Assembly (NCBI RefSeq): GCF_009720655.1
Contig: NZ_WNKS01000004.1
Coordinates: forward strand, 1-64,000
Direction of reading: 5' to 3'
Length of the DNA stretch: 64,000 bases
Source of the DNA: Rhodoblastus acidophilus
GTDB lineage: Bacteria > Pseudomonadota > Alphaproteobacteria > Rhizobiales > Beijerinckiaceae
Positions 24,040 to 33,500 of the stretch are shown piece by piece (position 1 is the stretch's first letter; every line of letters begins with the position of its first letter). Both the position numbers and the translations under genes were made by a program. Under the pieces are notes generated by a model. The model searched no databases. It had not been told where the DNA came from and worked only from the letters and a program-made list of their open reading frames with translations.

Positions 24040-24654
24040 ATGACCATCCGCTTGCACAAGGGCGATTTGCCAGAGAGTTTTTCGCCAAGCTCTTCCGTCG
24101 CCATCGACACCGAAACGCTGGGACTCAGTCTGCATCGCGATCGCCTGTGTCTCGTACAAATCTCCACGGGCGATGGCGCCGCAGACCTCGTGCAAATCCA
24201 GAAAGGGCAGACGGAAGCGCCGAATCTCGTCAAGATTCTGGCTGATAAGGAAGTGACAAAGATATTTCACTTCGCGCGTTTCGATCTCGCCAAACTGCAA
24301 GAAGCCTTCGGTGTGCGGGCCACGAACGTTTATTGCACAAAAATCGCGTCAAAACTGACAAGGACGTACACGGATCGCCATGGCCTCAAGGATCTGGTAC
24401 GCGAACTGTTGGGCATTGACATATCCAAGCAACAGCAATCGTCGGACTGGGGCGCAAGCGACCTGAGCGAAGCGCAACTCGCCTATGCGGCTTCGGACGT
24501 CCTTTACCTGCACGCGTTGCGCGGCAGGCTCGACGTCATGCTGGCGCGCGAAAATCGCACCGACATGGCGCGTCAATGTTTCGATTTTCTACCGACGCGC
24601 GCCGAACTGGATTTGATGGGTTGGCCCGAGACTGATATTTTTGCCCACAGCTGA
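24040..24654 (+). CDS. rnd: ribonuclease D-like 3'-5' exonuclease
   Basis: DEDD-family exonuclease for tRNA or structured RNA trimming. The product is 204 aa from the ATG at 24040 (MTIRLHKGDLP). Exo motif I is VAIDTETLGL, with FHFARFDLAKL and the late YAASDVLYL block providing motifs II and III. It lacks the C-terminal HRDC domains of E. coli RNase D, so it is the short form usual in alphaproteobacteria. It precedes lptC, a conserved neighbourhood, with a strong hairpin in between. Confidence 0.92.
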   Translation: MTIRLHKGDLPESFSPSSSVAIDTETLGLSLHRDRLCLVQISTGDGAADLVQIQKGQTEAPNLVKILADKEVTKIFHFARFDLAKLQEAFGVRATNVYCTKIASKLTRTYTDRHGLKDLVRELLGIDISKQQQSSDWGASDLSEAQLAYAASDVLYLHALRGRLDVMLARENRTDMARQCFDFLPTRAELDLMGWPETDIFAHS

Positions 24655-24685
24655 GAGCAAAGGCGCCAGCCAGCGCCATAATTCA

Positions 24686-24723
24686 GCCCAGGTCCATCCA
24701 TCACGCTTGGGATGGACCTGGGC
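24686..24723 (+). terminator. 14-bp perfect hairpin after rnd
   Basis: GCCCAGGTCCATCC (24686-24699) and GGATGGACCTGGGC (24710-24723) are perfect complements around a 10-nt loop, 31 nt after the rnd stop and 58 nt before lptC. Only a short T-rich stretch (CTTTCGTC) follows. It probably separates rnd from the lpt transcript. Confidence 0.55.
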
Positions 24724-24781
24724 GCTTTCGTCAAAGACTCAGCCAGACATCGTTTCGCACAGGATCCCTCAAGGCCGATAC

Positions 24782-25468
24782 ATGCAAGACGAGCAGCCGG
24801 GACATTTCGGTGATGGACTGCCCAGGGCGCCGGCGCGTCGGCAGCACGCGTTTGAGGCCGCCGCGCGCCATTCCGGGCGGGTGAAACTTGTCCGCCGCGG
24901 GATCATCGGCTTGGCCGTCCTGCTGACGTGCGTGCTATTCGCGTTTTCCTATCTGCGACCCTCAGAGATACCCGGCGCACACCTTCAACTCGACCGTCTT
25001 GGCATTTCCGGCGACAAGATCACGATGGAAAATCCCAAGTTGACAGGGGTCAGGCGAGATGGCCGGCCATTTGAGGTCACGGCGCGTTCCGGGGTTCAAA
25101 ATCCCCGTGATCCCAGCCGGATGGAGCTTAACGAACTTGACGCGAAAATGCGCTTGTCCGAAGAGAGCGACACCCGAATTGTAGGCGATCATGGCTCCTA
25201 TGATTCCAATGCACAGACTTTATTGCTTTCCGGACATGTCCGAATTACAAGCGGCGCCTACAAACTCACCATGAATCAGGCTTTGATGAATTTCAAGACC
25301 AATGCGATGAACTCGACCGACCCCGTGCTTTTGACTTTCACCGACGGTTGGATCAGCGCGAATTCCCTGACCATGAGCGATAACGGGACTCAACTTTCTT
25401 TTGTGGGCAATGTGCAATCAACGTTTCGACAGGTCGACCCGGATAACGACCCCGCGCGCCAACACTGA
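24782..25468 (+). CDS. lptC: LPS export protein LptC
   Basis: Bitopic inner-membrane component that takes LPS from LptB2FG and passes it to LptA. The product is 228 aa from the ATG at 24782 (MQDEQPGHF). One transmembrane helix lies around residues 42-60 (GIIGLAVLLTCVLFAFSYL). The rest is a periplasmic beta-jellyroll with the LDRLGISGDKITMENPKLTG and LLLSGHVRITSGAYKLT strands. It is followed 12 nt later by lptA. Confidence 0.92.
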   Translation: MQDEQPGHFGDGLPRAPARRQHAFEAAARHSGRVKLVRRGIIGLAVLLTCVLFAFSYLRPSEIPGAHLQLDRLGISGDKITMENPKLTGVRRDGRPFEVTARSGVQNPRDPSRMELNELDAKMRLSEESDTRIVGDHGSYDSNAQTLLLSGHVRITSGAYKLTMNQALMNFKTNAMNSTDPVLLTFTDGWISANSLTMSDNGTQLSFVGNVQSTFRQVDPDNDPARQH

Positions 25469-25480
25469 GGGGACTCGTCC

Positions 25481-26062
25481 TTGAACAGTTCACTTAATCG
25501 CCTTGGAACCGCCATAGCGTGCCTGGTTATGGCGACCTCCGCTCTTGCTCAAACCCCGCAAGGCGCTTCCCTGCTGCCGGGATCGAGCAGCAAGGAGCCG
25601 ATCAACATCGCCGCGGACAAGCTCGATTATTTCGACAAGGATCAAAAGGCGGTCTATTCGGGCAACGTCGTTGTCGTGCAAGGCGACACACGGCTGAATG
25701 CGTCGGTCCTTACGATTGTGTTCGACCGGAAATCAGACTCAGGCAAGAAGCCTGGGCAGGCTTCGTCCAATTCCCAATTGAAATCGATGAAGGGCAACGG
25801 TCCGATCACGATCGTCAACAAGGACCAAATCGGGGTGGGCGACAATCTTGAATACGACAAGGTGAGGAACAGGTTTTCCCTGATCGGAAACGTGACATTG
25901 TCGCAGGGCGAAAACGTCACGAAGGGCGATGAGCTCGTTTATGATCTCCAGACCGGTCAGGCTGTCGTCTCATCGCGAGGGCGCGTGAAAAGCCGGATCG
26001 TTCCAGGCGACAAGCCGGGACAACCAAGCGCCCCTTCGCCAAAACCGTCCGCCGGCCAGTGA
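25481..26062 (+). CDS. lptA: LPS export periplasmic protein LptA
   Basis: Forms the periplasmic bridge that carries LPS to the outer membrane. The product is 193 aa from a TTG at 25481. The signal peptide ends near ALAQTPQ (residue about 25). The OstA-type repeats are visible as AVYSGNVVVVQGDTRLNA, the VNKDQIGVGDNLEY strand and GNVTLSQGENVTKGDELVYDL. The C-terminal tail (about 20 residues) is Pro/Gly/Lys-rich. It sits between lptC and lptB. Confidence 0.93.
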   Translation: MNSSLNRLGTAIACLVMATSALAQTPQGASLLPGSSSKEPINIAADKLDYFDKDQKAVYSGNVVVVQGDTRLNASVLTIVFDRKSDSGKKPGQASSNSQLKSMKGNGPITIVNKDQIGVGDNLEYDKVRNRFSLIGNVTLSQGENVTKGDELVYDLQTGQAVVSSRGRVKSRIVPGDKPGQPSAPSPKPSAGQ

Positions 26063-26072
26063 GTCCTGCGCC

Positions 26073-26789
26073 ATGCTGAACGTGCATCACCTGGGGAAGG
26101 CATACAAATCTCGACGTGTCGTCGAGGACGTCAGCCTCAACGTGCGGCGCGGCGAGGCCGTCGGTTTGCTCGGCCCCAACGGCGCGGGCAAGACGACGGT
26201 CTTTTACATGATTACCGGCTTGGTGAAGCCGGACAAGGGCATGATCGAACTCGACGGGCACGATGTCACGGGTCTGCCGATGTACAGGCGCGCCCGCCTG
26301 GGCATTGGTTATCTGCCGCAGGAGGCCTCGATCTTTCGCGGCCTGACCGTCGAGGAGAATATCCGCGCCGTCCTTGAAATCGCGGAATCGGACCGCGAAA
26401 AACGCGCGCAGCAGTTGGAAGCCCTGCTGGAGGAATTCGACATCAAGCGCCTCCGCAAATCACCATCAATCGCGCTTTCCGGCGGCGAGCGACGGCGTTG
26501 CGAAATCGCGCGCGCGTTGGCGAGCAATCCATCGTTCATGCTGCTTGACGAACCTTTCGCCGGCATCGATCCCATTGCGGTCGGCGACATTCAGGACCTC
26601 GTCCATCATCTGAAAGGACGCGGGATCGGCGTCCTGATCACGGATCACAATGTTCGTGAGACCCTGGGACTGATCGACCGCGCATACATCATTCATTCCG
26701 GGCATGTTTTGACCGAAGGGGGGCCGGACGAGATCGTGGCCAATCCGGAGGTCCGTCGACATTATCTCGGCGAAGGATTCCGCATGTGA
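26073..26789 (+). CDS. lptB: LPS export ATP-binding protein LptB
   Basis: ATPase that powers LPS extraction through LptF/LptG. The product is 238 aa. Walker A is GPNGAGKTT, the Q-loop YLPQEASIFRGL, the signature LSGGERRRCEIARAL, and Walker B MLLDEPFAGIDP with the H-loop at ITDHNV. lptF and lptG are not in this window. The rpoN gene follows 164 nt later, as in most proteobacteria. Confidence 0.96.
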   Translation: MLNVHHLGKAYKSRRVVEDVSLNVRRGEAVGLLGPNGAGKTTVFYMITGLVKPDKGMIELDGHDVTGLPMYRRARLGIGYLPQEASIFRGLTVEENIRAVLEIAESDREKRAQQLEALLEEFDIKRLRKSPSIALSGGERRRCEIARALASNPSFMLLDEPFAGIDPIAVGDIQDLVHHLKGRGIGVLITDHNVRETLGLIDRAYIIHSGHVLTEGGPDEIVANPEVRRHYLGEGFRM

Positions 26790-26953
26790 ATCGTGTGGAT
26801 TGAAAGCGCAAAAACTTTGAGATCGTTGATCCCGTGCTGGTTAACGCTGTTGTCCAGCTCCAGCTTTCGAGCAATTTTTTTCCTTGGCTGAACACGGCAA
26901 AACGGTGTACGCAAGAAACGGGCCGTTTTATCTGATCGGGTTCGTGAGTCTCA

Positions 26954-28522
26954 ATGGCTTTATCCGCCAAAATGCTGCTCCGGCAGGGCCAATCGCTGGT
27001 GATGACGCCGCAGCTGCTGCAGGCGATCAAACTCCTGCAATATTCGAGCGTCGAACTGGCGGCCTTTGTCGAGGAGGAGCTCGAGCGCAATCCGTTGCTT
27101 GAGCGCGTTGAAGACACCCGAGACCAGCCGACCACGGGCATAGATGCGCTGGCGGAATCCCAGGACAGAGAGGCGCAGTCGGATTTTTCGTCGGGCGAGC
27201 CGCGCGAGACCGATTGGACCAGCGATCAGCTGCCGGTTTCCGGGCAAGCCCTGGCGGACAGTCTCGGGACGGATGTCGAAAACGCATTTGACGCGGACCG
27301 CGAATTGTCGCCCGCCGCGGATCAGTCCAGACTTGAATCCCTGGGAATATCGGAGACAGCCTGGTCCGGGACCTCGGGAGGCGGCGAAGGTTCGGGCGAA
27401 ACCGGAAATATCGAAGCCTACATTGCGGAAGAGACGACGCTGGCGACCCATCTCGCTCGGCAACTGGCGATCGCGACGGCCGACCCCGTTAAGCGCATGA
27501 TTGGTCTGGCGATCATCGATGCGCTGGATGAAGCAGGCTACCTTCGCGAACGGGTGGAGGACATCGCCCATCGCCTCGGCGCAGCAAGCAAATCGGTGGA
27601 GCACGCGCTCTCGCTCGTGCAGGGTTTCGAACCCACGGGCATTGCGGCGCGCGATCTCGCGGAATGTCTGGCCTTGCAACTGCGCGAGCTCGATCGATAT
27701 GACCCCGCCATGCAGGCGATGCTCGCGAATCTGCATCTGGTCGCAAAGCGCGATTTGGCGGCTCTGAAAAAGATTTGCGGAGTCGACGAGGAGGACATCG
27801 TCGACATGCTGGCGGAAATCAGAAGGCTTGATCCGAAACCGGGCCGGGCGTTTGGGTCGACCGCTTCAGCGCTCGTCATCCCCGACGTGATCGTCAAGGC
27901 CGCCCGAGACGGCTCCTGGCTTATCGAGTTGAACGCCGAAGCCCTGCCGCGCGTCCTGGTCAACCAAACTTACGCCGCGCGCGTGTCGCGCTCGAACAAT
28001 GGCGAAGACGACAGGAATTTCATCTCACAATGTTTGCAGACAGCCAACTGGCTCACCAAAAGCCTCGAACAGCGCGCGCGCACAATTCTTAAGGTCGCGG
28101 CCGAAATCGTGCGCCGACAAGACGCCTTTCTCTCCCAAGGGGTCGAATATCTGCGTCCTCTAAATCTCAAAAATATCGCCGACGCCGTCAGCTTGCACGA
28201 ATCGACGGTATCGCGGGTCACCTCCAACAAATATATGAGTACGCCGCGAGGGATGTTCGAACTTAAATATTTCTTTACGGCTTCGATTGCGGCCCATGGC
28301 GGAGGCGACGCTTATTCCGCCGAAGCCGTTCGTTTTAAGATCAAGCAAATGATTGACGCCGAAGCGCCCAGCGCAGTGCTTTCCGACGACGCAATTGTCG
28401 AGAAATTGCGGGAGCACGACATTGACATTGCGCGCCGCACGGTCGCCAAATACCGTGAAAGCTTGAAAATTCCCTCCTCGGTTGAGCGGCGACGCGAGAA
28501 GCAGGGCGCGCGCTCCGCCTGA
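26954..28522 (+). CDS. rpoN: RNA polymerase sigma-54 factor RpoN
   Basis: Alternative sigma factor recognising -24/-12 promoters and depending on enhancer-binding ATPases. The product is 522 aa. Region I is glutamine/leucine-rich (KMLLRQGQSLVMTPQLLQAIKLLQ), region II acidic (residues about 60-150), and region III carries the core-binding part. The DNA-binding helix-turn-helix (ADAVSLHESTVSRVTSNKY) and the RpoN box ARRTVAKYRE near the C-terminus are intact. The hpf and ptsN genes that often follow rpoN are absent here. Confidence 0.97.
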   Translation: MALSAKMLLRQGQSLVMTPQLLQAIKLLQYSSVELAAFVEEELERNPLLERVEDTRDQPTTGIDALAESQDREAQSDFSSGEPRETDWTSDQLPVSGQALADSLGTDVENAFDADRELSPAADQSRLESLGISETAWSGTSGGGEGSGETGNIEAYIAEETTLATHLARQLAIATADPVKRMIGLAIIDALDEAGYLRERVEDIAHRLGAASKSVEHALSLVQGFEPTGIAARDLAECLALQLRELDRYDPAMQAMLANLHLVAKRDLAALKKICGVDEEDIVDMLAEIRRLDPKPGRAFGSTASALVIPDVIVKAARDGSWLIELNAEALPRVLVNQTYAARVSRSNNGEDDRNFISQCLQTANWLTKSLEQRARTILKVAAEIVRRQDAFLSQGVEYLRPLNLKNIADAVSLHESTVSRVTSNKYMSTPRGMFELKYFFTASIAAHGGGDAYSAEAVRFKIKQMIDAEAPSAVLSDDAIVEKLREHDIDIARRTVAKYRESLKIPSSVERRREKQGARSA

Positions 28523-28817
28523 CCCGAGTTAAGCACCTAAAATCCGCAGGGACGCATGGACGGGCTGAAACGGTCAGGGACAGTTGCGCCGTGCCGGGCG
28601 GCATGGCGTTATCGTCAACACCCCTCGGATTACATGTCATACGATTTCCGCACGCGCGAAAATCCGCCCTTCGCCTGAAGGATTTCCGCGCGATTTCGTT
28701 TTCGCGGATCGCGAAGCGATCTTGCGGAAACGGTATCACGCATTCGCAAGGCCCAGGCCAAACAGCCGAAGCGCAAGATCGCCGCGGGATGATTGAGCGG
28801 CGTTTCATTCCGAACGC
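28523..28817. other. non-coding spacer with palindromic element
   Basis: I find no credible gene here; short frames on both strands lack start signals and family features. Within it, 28639-28652 (ATACGATTTCCGCA) is an imperfect inverted match to 28723-28736 (TGCGGAAACGGTAT). Nested CGCG-rich arms lie between them, around 28686-28707. The same half-motif occurs at 8195-8229, so this looks like a larger member of a dispersed palindromic family. Confidence 0.5.
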
Positions 28818-28843
28818 AAAAAGCCGCCCGGAGGCGGCTTTTT
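28818..28843 (-). terminator. intrinsic terminator of tRNA-Pro
   Basis: AAAAAGCCGCC (28818-28828) pairs with GGCGGCTTTTT (28833-28843) around the loop CGGA. It gives a GC stem with a T-run on either strand. It lies 28 nt beyond the 3' end of the minus-strand tRNA gene and could work in both directions. Confidence 0.85.
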
Positions 28844-28871
28844 GAAATCCTTGTATGTCCCAAGGAAATAA

Positions 28872-28948
28872 TGGTCGGAGTGAGAGGATTCGAACCTCCG
28901 ACCCCCTCGTCCCGAACGAGGTGCGCTACCAGGCTGCGCTACACTCCG
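28872..28948 (-). tRNA. tRNA-Pro (anticodon CGG)
   Basis: The minus strand reads CGGAGTG at the 5' end and CACTCCG plus ACCA at the 3' end, forming the 7-bp acceptor stem with an encoded CCA. The anticodon arm is CCTCG, loop TTCGGGA, CGAGG, giving anticodon CGG (proline CCG codons). The T-arm GGTTCGAATCC is standard. It is 77 nt long, stands alone, and is followed by an intrinsic terminator. Confidence 0.97.
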
Positions 28949-29121
28949 ACATTTGCCAGAGCGAACAAAACCGTCGCGCCCTGGAGGCCCGCCTTATAGC
29001 CATGAGTCGCGCGTGGGGCAAGAGGGGAAACCGCTTTCCGCGCACAGACGTTCAAGAATTTTGAAACGTCACGGCCACGCCATTATGTTAACTAACATTC
29101 CGCACGAATCAGTTCTTCTAG

Positions 29122-29949
29122 ATGTTCCGCCGCCAGGACCCGCTTCGCATGTCAGTCGCCTCCTCCAAGCCGCTCCTTTTCGGGCTGTCGCTGGTCCTGA
29201 TCGCCAGCGTCGCTCAGGCCGAAAACGTGCACGCGCGCTATCGGGTTTCGCTGATCGGCCTGCCCATCGGCGCCGCGGACGCCTCAAGCACCATCGACGA
29301 CAAACATTACCGCGTCGACCTCAATGTGAAGCTGACCGGCGTCGCCAGCCTCATCTCCAACCTGAGAATGGCGCTGGCCTCGACCGGAGCGGTGCAGGGT
29401 GGCGCGCCCACGCCGCAGACCTATGCGACGACCGCGTCCAACTCCAGCGAAACCCGCACGCTGCGCATGGCGCTCGCTTCCGGCGCGGTGCGGCAGGTGC
29501 AATATTCGCCGTTCTGGGAAGAGGACAGGAGCCCCGAACACGTGCCGCTGACCGACGCGCACCGGCGCGACATCCTCGATCCGCTGTCGGCTTTCCTTCT
29601 GCCCGTTCCGCCCAACGCCAATCCCGTGGGGCCGAGCGCGTGTCGTGCGCGCGTGCCCGTCTATGACGGCTACACGCGCTTCGACGTGTCGCTCTCCTAT
29701 GTCGAGACTCGCGAGGTCAGGGAAAAGGGCTATAGCGGGCCGGTCACGGTCTGCGCCGCCCGCTATACGCCGATCGCCGGACACAAGACCAGCGCCAAGG
29801 GCACGCAGTTCATGGCGCAGAACAGGGACATGGAAGTCTGGCTGGCGCCGGTCGGCCACACCCGCGTCGTGATCCCCTATCGCGTGTCGCTGATGACCCA
29901 GGTGGGCCGAATCGTCGTCGAAGCGTCGGAACTGCGCGCGTCGCCCTGA
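29122..29949 (+). CDS. DUF3108 exported protein
   Basis: A 275-residue protein with a signal peptide (hydrophobic stretch LLFGLSLVLIASVAQA ending near residue 33) and no later membrane segment, so periplasmic or outer-membrane facing. The pattern ARYRVSLIGLPIGAADASS, with repeated beta-strand-like segments and the DILDPLSAFLLPV block, fits DUF3108, whose function is unknown. The start at 29122 could be replaced by the ATG at 29149 (MSVASSKPLLFG), which gives a tidier signal peptide. It lies near the helicase gene, a known alphaproteobacterial arrangement. Confidence 0.8.
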   Translation: MFRRQDPLRMSVASSKPLLFGLSLVLIASVAQAENVHARYRVSLIGLPIGAADASSTIDDKHYRVDLNVKLTGVASLISNLRMALASTGAVQGGAPTPQTYATTASNSSETRTLRMALASGAVRQVQYSPFWEEDRSPEHVPLTDAHRRDILDPLSAFLLPVPPNANPVGPSACRARVPVYDGYTRFDVSLSYVETREVREKGYSGPVTVCAARYTPIAGHKTSAKGTQFMAQNRDMEVWLAPVGHTRVVIPYRVSLMTQVGRIVVEASELRASP

Positions 29950-30179
29950 TCCCTTCCCATAAGCCGTTGACAAAAGACGCCTTCGGAGTCCGCGCGGCGG
30001 TGAGGGTCGCGCGTTGACCGCCCGCGCGTCGATTCAGGATTTCGGGCTGGAGCAAGCGAGAAGCCCAACATATTGCGTGAACAAATCACGACTCCCGTAC
30101 GGTCATCGATTCGACCGCGATTCGTTCGCGGTAAGTTCAACCGGGCGGTAGCACGCAGGATATGGCGGGAAGCCCCCCC
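29950..30179. other. non-coding spacer
   Basis: No supportable gene. The minus-strand frame running through it lacks family features and overlaps the candidate sRNA. A short inverted pattern TCGATTCGACCGCGA sits near 30107-30120. Confidence 0.5.
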
Positions 30180-30264
30180 AAAAAGAAAAGGGACCGCCCG
30201 GGCGGAGCGGTCCAAGTCAGGGAGGAAACGCCCATGAAAGTGGGCATCTGCGACGTGAAGTCAC
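30180..30264 (-). ncRNA. candidate sRNA with anti-Shine-Dalgarno motif
   Basis: Read on the minus strand, a -10-like TATAAA (complement of 30271-30276) precedes a transcript with three parts. First is hairpin GCCCA-CTTTCA-TGGGC (30245-30230). Second is a single-stranded GTTTCCTCCCTGACTT with the CCTCCC anti-SD motif (30220-30225). Third is terminator stem GGACCGC/GCGGTCC (30213-30191) followed by CTTTTCTTTTT. This two-hairpin layout resembles CcsR/'cuckoo' or alpha-r14 type sRNAs of alphaproteobacteria. Ends are estimates, and I found no clear -35. Confidence 0.6.
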
Positions 30265-30539
30265 GTTAGCTTTATACCCAGGCCCAAGCAGCGGCGATTT
30301 GATCCAACTCAAGCCTCGCGGGTTCAAAACTGGCGCAAATTGTCGCACTGATGGCCAAAGCCGCGCGTTGCGGGGCGCGGGCGCGCAAGGCCGAAGCGAT
30401 TTCCTGGCCCTTGCATTCGGCGCCGCTTCGGTTCATCCAGAACGGCGATGGCATTGAGGCTTGCTTACGGGCGCCGCGCGCTGCGTGCGCGCCTTCATCT
30501 TCGCTCCGCGTTGGGGAACGTGCGGACGGGGGCTCGTCG
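30265..30539. other. spacer before the helicase gene
   Basis: Holds the presumed promoter of the minus-strand sRNA (TATAAA complement at 30271-30276). The helicase frame stays open back to 30351, but that part encodes a low-complexity stretch without family similarity, so I treat it as untranslated leader. Confidence 0.5.
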
Positions 30540-33500
30540 ATGAAGCGCGCCTCTTCTCATGTCGCCGCGATTCTGGGCCCCACCAACACGGGCAAGACCC
30601 ATTTCGCCATCGAGCGGATGCTCAGCCATAAAGCCGGCATGATCGGCCTGCCGCTGCGCCTGCTCGCGCGCGAGGTTTATAACCGCGTCGTCGCCAAGGC
30701 GGGGGTTGAGGCCGTCGCGCTGGTCACCGGCGAGGAAAAGATCAAGCCGCGCCATCCGCGCTACTGGGTTTCGACCGTCGAGGCCATGCCGCGCGATCTC
30801 AGCCTGCCTTTCGTCGCCATCGACGAAATCCAGCTCGCCGCCTCTTTCGATCGCGGCCATGTTTTTACCGACCGCATTCTCAACCGGCGCGGGACCGACG
30901 AAACCCTGCTCATCGGCGCTGGGACCATGCAGCCCGTGCTGGAACAGCTGTTGCCCGGCATAAGCATCCAGTCGCGACCGCGATTTTCGCAGCTCCTGTT
31001 CGCCGGCGACCGCAAAATCGCGCGGCTGCCCCGGCGCAGCGCCATTGTCACCTTTCGCGCGGAAGATGTTTATGCGATCGCCGAATGGCTGCGGCGCACG
31101 AAAGGCGGCGCGGCCGTGGTTTTGGGCGCCTTGAGCCCGCGCACCCGCAACGCCCAGATCGATCTGTATCAAAATGGCGAGGTGGATTACATCGTCGCCA
31201 CCGACGCCATCGGCATGGGGTTGAACCTCGATGTCGATCACGTCGCCTTCGCCTCCGATCGCAAATTCGACGGCTACCAGTTCCGCCGGCTCAACCCCGC
31301 CGAATTCGGCCAGATCGCCGGCCGCGCCGGGCGCCACACACGCGATGGAACCTTTGGCTCGACCGGGCGCTGCCCGCCGCTCGACGAGGAGCTGGCCGGA
31401 ATGATCGAGGCCCACGCCTTCGATCCCGTCACCATGTTGCAATGGCGCAACGCTACGCTGGATTTTTCGTCGCTCGAATCTCTGACCGGCTCGCTCGACC
31501 TGCTGCCGGATCGTCCGGGACTGACGCGCGCGCCGATGGCGGACGACCAGCTCGCGCTCGAAGCCGCGATGCGGGATGCGACAGTTCGTCGCCATGCCAA
31601 GACGCGCGCCGACATCGAAAGACTTTGGGACGTCTGCCAGATTCCCGATTATCGCAAGACGTCTCCGGCGGCCCACGCCGACCTGTGTCTCAGCGTTTTC
31701 GGCTATGTCGTGCGCGCCGGACGCATCCCGGACGACTGGATTTCCCGGCAGGTCGCATCGGCCGACCGGGTCGATGGCGACATCGACGCGCTGTCCGCGC
31801 GGATCAGCATTGTCCGCACCTGCGCCTTTATCGCCAATCGAAATGATTGGCTTAACGATCCAGAGCATTGGCAGGGCGTCGCGCGTCAGGTAGAGGACAG
31901 TCTGTCCGACGCCCTTCATGCGCGCCTGACCCAAAGATTTGTCGACCGGCGCGCCAGCGTCTTGATGCGCCGCCTGAGAGAGAACGCCATGTTGGAAGCC
32001 GAAATCACCGCGACGGGTCAGGTCATGGTCGAAGGGCACCATGTCGGCTCCCTATTGGGATTCTGTTTTACGCCAGACCCTTCCGCTGGAGGCGACCAGG
32101 CGAAAACCTTGAACGCCGCCGCCCAGAAAGCGCTCGCCACCGAGATCGAGGCGCGGGCGCGCCGCGTCCATGAGGCGGTGGACGACGCCTTCGTCCTCGC
32201 CAATGACGGTCTGATCCGCTGGCTCGGCGAACCCGTGGGCCGCATCACCACCGGCGACCATCTGCTGAAGCCTCGCGTAAAATTGATCGCGGACGAGTTT
32301 TTGGGCGGCTCGCAACTGGAGCAGGTTCAGGCGCGGCTCGATCTGTGGCTGGCGCAGCATGTGAAAAAACTGCTCGGGCCGCTGGAAGACCTCGAAATCG
32401 GCGACGGCCTCGAAGGCGTGGCGCGCGGCATCGCTTTCCAAATCGGCGAGGCGCTGGGCGTGCTGGAGCGCTCCAGGGTCACCGAGGAAATGAAGTCCAT
32501 TTCGCAGGAGGCGCGCGCCTCGCTGCGCAAATTCGGCGTGCGCTTCGGCGCCTATCACCTTTATCTGCCGGCGCTGCTGAAGCCGGCGCCGCGCGCGCTG
32601 GCCGCGCAGCTCTGGGCGCTGCAACATGGCGGCCTGGAGACGGTGAAGGGCATCGACGAGGTCGCGCATCTCGCCTCCTCCGGCCGCACCTCCTTCGCCG
32701 CCGATCAGCAAATCAACCGCGGCCTCTATCGCGCCGCCGGTTTCCGCGTCTGCGGCGAGCGCGCCGTGCGCGTCGACATTTTGGAACGGCTCGCCGATCT
32801 GATCCGTCCGGCCATCGCCTATCGCCCCGGCGTCACCCCCGGCGAACCGCCGGCCGGCTCCGCCGACGGCGACGGTTTTGTTGTGACCGTGGCGATGACC
32901 TCGCTTGCCGGCTGCTCCGGCGAGGCTTTTGCCGGAATTCTGAAATCGCTCGGCTACGCCAGCGAACAGCGTCCCGGCCCCGCGATCACCGTCGCGCTGC
33001 TGCCCAAGGCGAGCACCGAACCGGTGAAGGTCGAAACGGCCGCGCCCGAGGACTCCGAAGCCGTGACTACGGAATCGGCGACCGAAGACGCGCCGGCTGA
33101 GGCCGCGGAGGCGGAGGCTGCGCCTGCGGTGGAGGCGCCGGTTGAAGCCGAAGCGCCGGCCGAACCGGCTCAGGCCGAGGCGGAGGCGCCTGCGGCGGAA
33201 GAGACCGCCGAGACGCAAGAAACGGTCGAAGTCGCGGCGGAAGCTGCGGCGGAGCCCGCCGAACCCGTCCTCATCGAAGTGTGGAAGCCGCATCGCCAGC
33301 ACCACCACGGTCATGGTCGCCGCCCCGGCGGCGAGCAGCAGCGCCGCCATGGCGGCGGCCAGCGTCATGGTCAGGGTCGAGGCGCGCGCGCGGAAGGGAC
33401 CGGCGAAGCCCCGGCCCAAGCGGAAGGCGCGCCGCGCCGCGACCGTCCCGAAGGCGGCAAGCCGCGTTTCGAGGGCAAGCGCCGATTCGAGGGCAAGTTC

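Noticed and set aside
30234-30269. 11-codon frame (MKVGICDVKSR) with an excellent Shine-Dalgarno
   Set aside because: The Shine-Dalgarno-like GGGAGG is better explained as the complement of an anti-SD motif in a minus-strand sRNA with its own terminator.
30495-32042. Long antisense frame opposite the helicase
   Set aside because: Same shadow effect; the helicase motifs lie on the plus strand.
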